Of a stretch of DNA of 64,000 nt, positions 57,126 through 64,000 are shown piece after piece (positions within the stretch are counted from its first letter, which is position 1; the number at the start of each line of letters is the position of its first letter). The stretch is taken from assembly GCA_902595635.1 (NCBI GenBank), contig CACJQT010000002.1:62001-126000 (forward strand), in the 5' to 3' direction. The stretch comes from an uncultured Pelagibacteraceae bacterium (lineage in GTDB: Bacteria; Pseudomonadota; Alphaproteobacteria; Pelagibacterales; Pelagibacteraceae). The notes under the pieces were generated by a model. The model saw only the letters and a program-made list of their open reading frames with translations. It did not search any database and had not been told where the DNA came from. The position numbers and the translations under genes were made by a program.

Positions 57126-59355
57126 TTTTTTAATTTTTAATAAATTTTTTATTATTATTTTATTTTTTTTTACAAATTCATTCGCTGATAAAATTGATAA
57201 AATTTTTATTAGCGGCAATGAGAGAGTATCAGACGAAACTGTTATAATATTTTCGAAATTAAATGAAGGTGATGAGTTAAATAATAATAATCTCAATAAT
57301 GCATTAAAAGAATTATACTCAACTGATTATTTCAAGAATATAAAAATATCATCTCAAAATGGCTCTGTTTTTATAAAAGTTATTGAAAACCCAATTATTC
57401 AATCAATTGAAATTATGGGTATCAAAAAAAAAAGTATTAATGAAAATCTTACAAAGATAACTTCTAAAGTTGAAAAATATCCTTTTGTCGAAAGTAAAAT
57501 AAATGATCAATTAATACTTTTAAAAAATATTTTAAAATCATACGGATATTATTTTGTAAAAGTAGAAACATCTATAACTAGAAATGATAATAATACTATT
57601 AGTATTGTTTATGATTTTAATTTAGGTGATATAGCAAAAATTAAGAAAATTAACTTCATTGGTGAAAAGGTTTTTAGAGATAATACTTTAAGAAATGTAA
57701 TATTATCTGAAGAAGATAAATTTTGGAAGTTTTTAACAAATAATAAATTCTTAAATAATAGTAGAATAAATCTAGATGTAATTAGATTAGAAAAATTTTA
57801 CAAAAATAGAGGTTTTTTTGATGCAAAAATAAAGTCTACAACTGCTGTAATAAATGATAAAAGTCAATTCGAACTCATATTTAATATAAACTCAGGTAAA
57901 AAGTTTTTATTTAATAATACAATATTCAATGACAACGAAAATCTCCCATTAGAGACTATAAAAAATTTTGAAAAAAAATTTGATAATCTTAAAGGTAAAA
58001 AATATTCAAAAAAAAAAGTAGATAATTTAATTGAAGAATTGAATAACTTCACTTTATTAAATGATTTTATATTCATAAATGCCAGTTATCAAGAAATCGT
58101 TAAAGAAAAAAATAAAATTGACTTAATAATTAGCTTTGATGATATTGAAAAACAATATGTTCAAAGAATAAATGTGTTTGGTAATTTTATAACAGACGAA
58201 AAAGTCATTAGAAATGCGTTAATTGTAGATGAAGGAGATCCATATAATGAAATATTGTTTAAAAAATCAATAGAAAATATAAAATCAAAAAATATTTTTA
58301 AATCTGTTGAATATGATGTTGAAGATAATCAAAATAAAAATAAAGTTATAAATTTAAAAGTTGAAGAAAAAGCAACAGGTGAGATTTTTGCTGGTGCAGG
58401 AACTGGAACTACTGGTACTTCAATTTCAGGTGGTATCAAAGAAAATAACTATCTTGGATTGGGAATAAAATTAGACACTAACCTTAATATAACCGATGAC
58501 ACAGTAAAAGGTAAATTTTCTGTAATAAATCCTAACTATAATAACTCCGATAAATCTTTAAAAACTTCGATTGAGAGTTCCACAACTGATTTCATGACTG
58601 CTAGTGGTTATGAAACTAATAGAACTGGATTTAGTATTGGTTCAGAATTTGAACAAAAAAATGATCTTTTCGTTAATTTAGAATTATCCACTTTTTATGA
58701 AGATTTAGAAACTTCTTCAAATGCAAATAATATTGTCAAAAAGCAAGAAGGGAACTATTTTGAAAATTTACTATCATATACTATTACGTATAATAAATTA
58801 GATCAAAACTTTCAGCCTTCAGATGGTTTTATAAATAGATTCTCACAAACCTTACCAATTTATTCAGATGATTTATCAATAGAAAATTCATTTACATCTT
58901 CAGCTTATCACTCAATTAGTGATAATTTAATTTTATCAGCTAAACTTTATATCAAAACCATCAACTCTTTAGATGAAAATGTTAGAGTTTCAAAGAGAGT
59001 ATTTATACCAGGGAGACTTTTACGTGGTTTTGAAAGTGGAAAAATTGGACCTAAAGATGGCAATCAATACATTGGTGGAAATTATGCAACAGCACTTAAC
59101 TTAAATTCAACTTTACCAAATATCCTTTATGAAAATGAAAATATTGATTTTAATTTTTTTGTTGATTTAGCTAATGTTTGGGAGGTTGATTATAATAGTT
59201 CGTTAGACTCAAATAAAGTTAGATCTTCAGCAGGTGTCGCAGTTAATTGGTTTAGTGGAATTGGTCCATTAACTTTTTCTTATGCAGTGCCTCTAAGTGA
59301 AGCTGATACCGATATTACAGAAAAATTTAGATTTCAAATTGGAACCTCATTTTAA
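57115..59355 (+). CDS. bamA: Outer membrane protein assembly factor BamA
   Basis: A 746-aa Omp85 protein that inserts beta-barrel proteins into the outer membrane. A signal peptide ends near residue 24 (NSFA). Several POTRA repeats follow to about residue 420, for example IDKIFISGNERVSDETV at the start and QRINVFGNFITDEKVI. The C-terminal beta-barrel ends with phenylalanine (RFQIGTSF), the Omp sorting signal, and RGFESGKIGPKDGNQYIGGN is the conserved barrel motif region. Followed by skp with a one-base overlap. Confidence 0.95.
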   Translation: MRSNFLIFNKFFIIILFFFTNSFADKIDKIFISGNERVSDETVIIFSKLNEGDELNNNNLNNALKELYSTDYFKNIKISSQNGSVFIKVIENPIIQSIEIMGIKKKSINENLTKITSKVEKYPFVESKINDQLILLKNILKSYGYYFVKVETSITRNDNNTISIVYDFNLGDIAKIKKINFIGEKVFRDNTLRNVILSEEDKFWKFLTNNKFLNNSRINLDVIRLEKFYKNRGFFDAKIKSTTAVINDKSQFELIFNINSGKKFLFNNTIFNDNENLPLETIKNFEKKFDNLKGKKYSKKKVDNLIEELNNFTLLNDFIFINASYQEIVKEKNKIDLIISFDDIEKQYVQRINVFGNFITDEKVIRNALIVDEGDPYNEILFKKSIENIKSKNIFKSVEYDVEDNQNKNKVINLKVEEKATGEIFAGAGTGTTGTSISGGIKENNYLGLGIKLDTNLNITDDTVKGKFSVINPNYNNSDKSLKTSIESSTTDFMTASGYETNRTGFSIGSEFEQKNDLFVNLELSTFYEDLETSSNANNIVKKQEGNYFENLLSYTITYNKLDQNFQPSDGFINRFSQTLPIYSDDLSIENSFTSSAYHSISDNLILSAKLYIKTINSLDENVRVSKRVFIPGRLLRGFESGKIGPKDGNQYIGGNYATALNLNSTLPNILYENENIDFNFFVDLANVWEVDYNSSLDSNKVRSSAGVAVNWFSGIGPLTFSYAVPLSEADTDITEKFRFQIGTSF

Positions 59356-59879
59356 TGAAAAAATTTTTATTTTCATTTTGCATTTTATTTTTTTTTAATA
59401 TTACAACAGTGTATTCAAATATAGTTTATTTAGATGTGCAGTTTATAATTGATAACTCAGATATTGGCAAAAAGTATAAAAAAAAAATTACTGTACTACA
59501 AAATAAATTAAAAATAGATTTAGATAATAGACAAAAAAAAATCAAGCAAAGTGATACAGATTTGAATAATCAAAAAAATATTCTCAAGGATGATGAGCTA
59601 AAAAAAAAAATTGCTGAATTAAATGAATTAATAAAAAGTTTTCAAATATACAAGGCCGATGTGCAAAAAAAAATTTTAAGTGAAAAAGCTAAATATAGTT
59701 CAGAAATCTTGAGAATTATTAATCCATTATTAACGGATTATGTTGATCAAAATAATATTAAATTAGTAATAGAAAAAAAAAATGTATTAGTAGGTATTAA
59801 AACTTTGGATATAACAAATACTATATTAGTTATTCTCAATAAACATACAAAAGAAAAAAATTTAATTAATGAAAACTAA
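59355..59879 (+). CDS. skp: OmpH/Skp family periplasmic chaperone
   Basis: A 174-aa protein with a signal peptide (1-21) followed by a short beta core (NIVYLDVQFIIDNSDIGKKY) and a long lysine-rich coiled coil (about 45-120). Skp holds unfolded outer membrane proteins and hands them to BamA, its upstream neighbour. Its end overlaps lpxD by 11 bases. Sequence similarity in this family is low, so the call rests on domain layout and location. Confidence 0.87.
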   Translation: MKKFLFSFCILFFFNITTVYSNIVYLDVQFIIDNSDIGKKYKKKITVLQNKLKIDLDNRQKKIKQSDTDLNNQKNILKDDELKKKIAELNELIKSFQIYKADVQKKILSEKAKYSSEILRIINPLLTDYVDQNNIKLVIEKKNVLVGIKTLDITNTILVILNKHTKEKNLINEN

Positions 59880-60843
59880 TCTTTTCTTCAAAAAAAAAAA
59901 TTATATTCATTTATATGATATTCTAAAAGTAATTGGCTTGAAACCATCACAAAAAAATGAAAAAATAAATGATTTGAGAGATCTTATAAGTGCTAAAAAA
60001 AATGATATTTCATTTATCAATAATATGAAATATTTAGAACAACTTAAACATTCTAAAGCAAAATATATTATAACTAATAAAAAATTTTTAAATAACCTAA
60101 AAAATTTTAACAATTTAATTCCAGTAGACAATGTATTAAAATCTGTATCAGATATAACTAATCTTTTTTATCCCGATTCACTGGATGACGCTGTTGATTT
60201 TAATGTAAAGCCACCAATAATAAAAAAATATCCAAAAATTAAATTTGGAAAGAATGTGCTTATTGGTAAAGATGTCAAAATTGGAAAACAATCAATAATT
60301 GGTCATAACACTATTATAGAATCAAATGTTATAATTGGTAGCAATTGTATTATAGGTAATAATGTCCTGATTAAAAATTCTATTATTGGAAAAAATGTCA
60401 GAATTTTAGATGGATCAGTTATAGGTAAAAAGGGGTTTGGTTTTTTTCCAAATTATTTATCTAATAATCGTTACCCACATATTGGTATTGTGATGATTGA
60501 TGATAATGTTGAAATTGGATGCAATAATACTATTGATAGAGGCTCTATTTCAAACACTGAAATTGGAAAAAATACTTATTTAGATAACCAAATCCATGTA
60601 GCCCACAATGTAAAAATTGGAAAAAATTGTATCATAACAGGACAGGTCGGTTTTGCCGGCAGTTCTACCATCGGTAACGGTGTCCAAATTGGGGGTCAAG
60701 CAGGTATTTCTGGGCATTTAAAAATTGGAAATAATGTAAAAATTGGTGGTGGCAGTGGAGTAGTAAAAAATTTACCAGACAACTCCAAGGTCATGGGATA
60801 TCCTGCTAAGGACATAAGAAAATTTTTAAAAGAAAATAAATGA
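59869..60843 (+). CDS. lpxD: UDP-3-O-acylglucosamine N-acyltransferase
   Basis: A 324-aa left-handed beta-helix enzyme. The N-terminal uridine-binding domain precedes many isoleucine-rich hexapeptide repeats from about residue 120 on. The catalytic histidine is H246 in IHVAHNVKIGKN. It adds the N-linked hydroxyacyl chain in lipid A synthesis. Overlaps fabZ by 4 bases, as part of the lpxD-fabZ-lpxA-lpxI-lpxB set. Confidence 0.95.
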   Translation: MKTNLFFKKKNYIHLYDILKVIGLKPSQKNEKINDLRDLISAKKNDISFINNMKYLEQLKHSKAKYIITNKKFLNNLKNFNNLIPVDNVLKSVSDITNLFYPDSLDDAVDFNVKPPIIKKYPKIKFGKNVLIGKDVKIGKQSIIGHNTIIESNVIIGSNCIIGNNVLIKNSIIGKNVRILDGSVIGKKGFGFFPNYLSNNRYPHIGIVMIDDNVEIGCNNTIDRGSISNTEIGKNTYLDNQIHVAHNVKIGKNCIITGQVGFAGSSTIGNGVQIGGQAGISGHLKIGNNVKIGGGSGVVKNLPDNSKVMGYPAKDIRKFLKENK

Positions 60844-61292
60844 CAAATAGTTTGAGCAAAAATCAGATTAAAGATCTACTTCCGCATAGAGAACCTATGT
60901 TGCTAATTGATGAATTAATAAATATTAAAAAACTTAAATCAGCTACTGCAATAGTGCATGTAAAAAAAAATAGTTTTTTTGTACAAGGTCATTTTCCTGG
61001 TGAACCCGTTATGCCTGGTGTATTAATTGTTGAAGCATTTGGCCAAGCCGCAGCAGCTCTTACTGCTGCTGGAATTGATAAAAAAACTTATGAAAATAAA
61101 TTAGTTTTTTTAATGACTGTTGATAAAGCACGATTTAGAAACCCAGTAATACCTGATTGTAAGTTAGAATTAAATATCGAGGCCGTAAGATCTCATGGAA
61201 GAGTATGGAAATATAAAGGCGAAGCCATAGTTGATGGAAAAAAAATGGCTGACGCTCAGTGGGCGGCAACTATTGTTGATAGAAAGAAATAA
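60840..61292 (+). CDS. fabZ: (3R)-hydroxyacyl-ACP dehydratase
   Basis: A 150-aa hot-dog dehydratase. LPHREPMLLIDEL is at 14-26, and the active-site GHFPGEPVMPGVLIVEAFGQ at 50-69 holds H51 and E65. It dehydrates hydroxyacyl-ACP in fatty acid synthesis and competes with LpxD/LpxA for the same substrate pool. It is followed by a 52-base spacer, larger than its neighbours', which contains a small AATTCTT-GAT-AAGAATT hairpin (61301-61317). Confidence 0.95.
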   Translation: MTNSLSKNQIKDLLPHREPMLLIDELINIKKLKSATAIVHVKKNSFFVQGHFPGEPVMPGVLIVEAFGQAAAALTAAGIDKKTYENKLVFLMTVDKARFRNPVIPDCKLELNIEAVRSHGRVWKYKGEAIVDGKKMADAQWAATIVDRKK

Positions 61293-61344
61293 TCAGTAGC
61301 AATTCTTGATAAGAATTTAAAAAATAATTTGTTATTAATTAAGC

Positions 61345-62130
61345 GTGATACATCCTTCATCAATAATAGATCCGAATGCCAAAATTTCTAAAGATGTCGT
61401 AATTGGTCCATATTGTATAATCGGCTCAGATGTTGAATTGGGATCAAATACAATATTACATTCCCATGTAAATATTAAAGGTAATACAAAAATTGGAAAA
61501 AATAATGAGATTTTCCCTTTTGTTTCAATCGGAACTCCACCGCAAGATTTAAAATATAACGGTGAAAAAAATTCTATAATTATTGGCGATAATAATAAAC
61601 TTAGAGAATATGTGAATATTAACCCTGGCACATCTCAAGGAGGCACAATTACTAAATTAGGTAATAATAATTTATTGATGGTTTACTGTCATATAGCACA
61701 TGATTGTAACATTGGAGATAATATAGTTTTAGCAAATAATGTTCAAGTTGGTGGTCATGTCACAATAGAAAATAATGCAATAGTCGGAGGCAGTTGCGCC
61801 ATACATCAATTTTCAAGAATTGGTAACCTAGCAATGGTAGGTGGAATGACTGGTGTTCTAAGTGATGTAATTCCATATGGTTTATCATTAGGAAATAGAA
61901 ATTATTTAGTTGGACTTAATCTTATAGGACTTAGAAGAGCAAAAATTTCAAATGAAGATATTAAAATATTACAAAAATTTTATGATATTGTATTTTGTAA
62001 TCATAACTTTAGATCTAATATCGAAAATTTAAATGTTGAGATAAAAGAAAATAAATATGTCAAAATCATAATTAATTTTATAAATTCAGATAAAAAAAGA
62101 CCAATATCTCTTCCAGAAAATATTAAATGA
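61345..62130 (+). CDS. lpxA: UDP-N-acetylglucosamine O-acyltransferase
   Basis: A 261-aa beta-helix acyltransferase catalysing the first step of lipid A synthesis. Hexapeptide repeats run over about residues 1-190. The catalytic H119 lies in VYCHIAHDCNIG, with GGSCAIHQFSRIG following, and the C-terminal helical part contains GLNLIGLRRAKIS. The start is GTG at 61345. Overlaps lpxI by 4 bases. Confidence 0.95.
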   Translation: MIHPSSIIDPNAKISKDVVIGPYCIIGSDVELGSNTILHSHVNIKGNTKIGKNNEIFPFVSIGTPPQDLKYNGEKNSIIIGDNNKLREYVNINPGTSQGGTITKLGNNNLLMVYCHIAHDCNIGDNIVLANNVQVGGHVTIENNAIVGGSCAIHQFSRIGNLAMVGGMTGVLSDVIPYGLSLGNRNYLVGLNLIGLRRAKISNEDIKILQKFYDIVFCNHNFRSNIENLNVEIKENKYVKIIINFINSDKKRPISLPENIK

Positions 62131-62918
62131 TAGGATTATTTTTAGGTGAAAAAAAACTACCATTAGAAATTTTAAAAAGTTTAAAAAAAAAGAAAATTAA
62201 ATACTTCATTATAGATTTATCAAAAAATAATAAATTCAAAAAAGATAAAAATAGTTATTTTATTAATATTGGAAAATTTGGTAAAATTCTAGAATTAATT
62301 AAATCAAAAAAATGTAATAAAGTTTTATTTGCAGGTAATATTATTAAACCTAGAATTTCTCAATTAAAATTAGATCTCAAAGGTTTTTACTACATCCCTC
62401 GAATTATAAAGGCATCTAAATTAGGGGATGCAGCTATATTAAAAGAATTGATTAAAATTTTATCAGAAAATAAAATAAAAGTTATAAAATTAAACACATT
62501 TAATCCAGAATTAACACTGAGTAAAGGATGTTATACAAAATTGAAACCTAGTATGACTGATAAATTAATAATGAAAAAAGGTATTGAAATATTAAATAGA
62601 TCAAATTCATTTAATCATGTTCAAGCATTGGTAATCAATAATCACAAGATTATTTCTATTGAAAAAAGAAAAGGTACAAAAGATATGTTAAAATCGATTA
62701 GAAACAATAATCTAAAGAATAAACTCTTGATAAAGATGCCTAAATCAAAGCAAGACTTACGTGTTGATTTACCAACCTTTGGTCTGGATACACTAAAAGA
62801 TTGTAAAAAAGCAAATATTAAAGGAATTGTAGTTAAAGCAGATCAAAATATATTTTTAGATAAACACAAAGGACTTCAATTTGCTAATAAAAATAATATT
62901 TTTGTAATGGCTAAATGA
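62127..62918 (+). CDS. lpxI: UDP-2,3-diacylglucosamine diphosphatase, LpxI type
   Basis: A 263-aa LpxI-family enzyme that cleaves UDP-diacylglucosamine to lipid X, the alphaproteobacterial substitute for LpxH. Typical segments are the N-terminal IGLFLGEKKLPLEIL, LFAGNIIKPRISQLKLD, a GDAAILKELIKIL stretch and the C-terminal KQDLRVDLPTFGLDTL. The position between lpxA and lpxB is characteristic. Its stop overlaps the lpxB start (ATGA). Confidence 0.92.
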   Translation: MIGLFLGEKKLPLEILKSLKKKKIKYFIIDLSKNNKFKKDKNSYFINIGKFGKILELIKSKKCNKVLFAGNIIKPRISQLKLDLKGFYYIPRIIKASKLGDAAILKELIKILSENKIKVIKLNTFNPELTLSKGCYTKLKPSMTDKLIMKKGIEILNRSNSFNHVQALVINNHKIISIEKRKGTKDMLKSIRNNNLKNKLLIKMPKSKQDLRVDLPTFGLDTLKDCKKANIKGIVVKADQNIFLDKHKGLQFANKNNIFVMAK

Positions 62919-64000
62919 AAAAGATTTTTATTTTAACGGGCGAACCATCTGGCGATAAATTAGCTGCTGAAGTTATTAAAAAATTAAATAAATCTGACAT
63001 AAATATTCAATATTTATCTGTTGGAGGTCAACATTTAAATTCTATAGGTATTAAGTCAATATATGATCAAAAGGATGTTACTTACATGGCCTTTACAGAC
63101 GTATTATTTAATATTTTTAAAATAAAAAGTAAAATAAACGAAACGGTAAAAAAAATTATAGATTTCAGTCCTGATATTTTATTTAGTGTTGATAGCCCTG
63201 ATTTTACACTTCGTGTTTCAAAAATAATTAAATTAAAAAATCCAGATATCAAAACTATTCATTTTATTGCACCTAAAGTTTGGGCATGGAGAGAGGGTAG
63301 GGTAAAAAAAATGAAAACTTTCTTAGATCACATTCTTTTATTATTTGATTTTGAAAAGAAATATTTCGACAGGGAAAAGCTAAAAAATACATTTGTTGGT
63401 CACCCCATATTAGATAACACAAATCACGAAAAGATTGAAATTAATGATTTATTAAAAGGAAAAATTATTTCGATTTTTCCTGGCAGTAGATTATCTGAAT
63501 TGAAATCCCATGTGCCTATACTTATTAAGTTTATTAAAAAAATGAATGAGGAAAAAAAAAATTATAGTTTTATTTTTCATGCTACTGAAGGTTCTAAAGA
63601 ATATTTATCTCAAATTATTAAAAAAAATAATTTAAAGAATGTTGATCTTATTTCCAATGAAAATATAAAAATTACTACAATTAAAAAATCTATTTTTGCA
63701 ATTGTTAAATCTGGAACAGTTTCACTTGAAGTTTGTAAATACGGCGTTCCTTCAATAATAATTTATAAAATGAATTTTTTAAATTTCTTTATTGCTAAGT
63801 TATTTTTAAAAATAAAATATGCAAATATGATAAATATTATTAATAATAAAGAAATTATCCCTGAACTTTTACAAAAGGAATGTAATGCAGAAGAAATATA
63901 TAAAACAGTCAATTATTTATTAAAAAAGCCTGAGCTTATAAGCGAACAATTGAAACAAGTTAATAAAACTATTAAGGAATTAAGATCGAACACTTCATCA
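62915..64000 (+). CDS. lpxB: Lipid-A-disaccharide synthase, 3' end outside window
   Basis: 362 codons are visible before the window ends, with no stop; the full protein is usually about 380-390 aa, so only the last few residues are missing. The N-terminal TGEPSGD (8-14), FSVDSPDF, HFIAPKVWAWREGR and the donor-site FPGSRLSELKSH are all present. LpxB joins UDP-diacylglucosamine and lipid X to form the lipid A disaccharide on the cytosolic face of the inner membrane. Start ATG overlaps the lpxI stop. Confidence 0.95.
   Translation, partial: MKKIFILTGEPSGDKLAAEVIKKLNKSDINIQYLSVGGQHLNSIGIKSIYDQKDVTYMAFTDVLFNIFKIKSKINETVKKIIDFSPDILFSVDSPDFTLRVSKIIKLKNPDIKTIHFIAPKVWAWREGRVKKMKTFLDHILLLFDFEKKYFDREKLKNTFVGHPILDNTNHEKIEINDLLKGKIISIFPGSRLSELKSHVPILIKFIKKMNEEKKNYSFIFHATEGSKEYLSQIIKKNNLKNVDLISNENIKITTIKKSIFAIVKSGTVSLEVCKYGVPSIIIYKMNFLNFFIAKLFLKIKYANMINIINNKEIIPELLQKECNAEEIYKTVNYLLKKPELISEQLKQVNKTIKELRSNTSS

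Noticed and set aside
61301-61317. Hairpin AATTCTT-GAT-AAGAATT after fabZ as a terminator
   Set aside because: The stem is AT-rich with one G-C type pair per arm and no T-run follows; it is noted under fabZ only.
54085-64000. Possible frameshifts in the short CdsA, UppS and BirA proteins
   Set aside because: Catalytic motifs are intact, reading frames run cleanly into overlapping neighbours and no homologous residues are visible in other frames, so they are short, not broken.
1-64000. CRISPR arrays, insertion sequences, prophage or integration sites
   Set aside because: No regular repeat-spacer pattern, transposase, integrase or flanking direct repeats at the tRNA genes were seen.

Overview
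The window looks like the genome of a streamlined, very AT-rich marine alphaproteobacterium of the SAR11 (Pelagibacter) type. The evidence is the low GC content, spacers of a few bases or start/stop overlaps between most genes, Lys/Asn/Ile-rich proteins, and typical alphaproteobacterial gene orders (tig-clpP-clpX-lon, nuoA-N-birA-coaX-rnj-proS-lolCD-dnaE, rpsB-tsf-frr-uppS-cdsA-dxr-bamA-skp-lpxD-fabZ-lpxA-lpxI-lpxB). I see no insertion sequence, prophage, CRISPR array or rRNA. No stretch over 300 bases lacks a gene or RNA.

Region 1 (1-9252) is a catabolic/transport locus. A minus-strand run encodes a GMC-family flavoprotein dehydrogenase, a TerC-type membrane protein, a short-chain dehydrogenase and the start of a LytM/M23 peptidase. 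Divergent from it, on the plus strand, are a TRAP transporter (dctP, then a strong hairpin terminator, then dctQ and dctM), an NCS1-type permease and a zinc alcohol dehydrogenase. Region 2 (9249-11240) holds a tiny membrane protein, a secreted DUF3047 protein, a YbgC-type thioesterase and a family-5 uracil-DNA glycosylase.

Region 3 (11213-22296) is a glycerol-3-phosphate/glycerophosphodiester locus. It contains glpD (minus strand, without the usual C-terminal domain) and, divergent from it, ugpB, a hairpin terminator, ugpA, two tandem ugpE copies, ugpC, a glycerophosphodiester phosphodiesterase, a 2H phosphoesterase (DUF1868) and glpK. A periplasmic histidine phosphatase and a 3-hydroxyisobutyrate-dehydrogenase-like enzyme follow. 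Together they would import G3P or its diesters, release G3P, phosphorylate glycerol and oxidise G3P to dihydroxyacetone phosphate.

Region 4 (22374-28585) is protein quality control flanked by tRNAs: tRNA-Leu(TAG), trigger factor with a lysine-rich tail, clpP, clpX, lon, tRNA-Val(TAC) and tRNA-Asp(GTC). Region 5 (28669-52311) runs without a real gap from the 14-gene complex I operon into birA, coaX, RNase J, a DUF1467 protein, proS, lolC, lolD and dnaE. Region 6 (52363-64000) begins with an rpsB leader that can fold into a pseudoknot, then covers translation factors, isoprenoid and phospholipid enzymes, outer-membrane assembly and lipid A synthesis. lpxB is cut by the window end. pyrH and rseP are missing from their usual places here.

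I found no clearly new multigene system. The best candidates for follow-up are the duplicated ugpE, the 2H phosphoesterase in the ugp/glp operon, the shortened GlpD, the two terminators placed between binding-protein and permease genes, and the rpsB leader.
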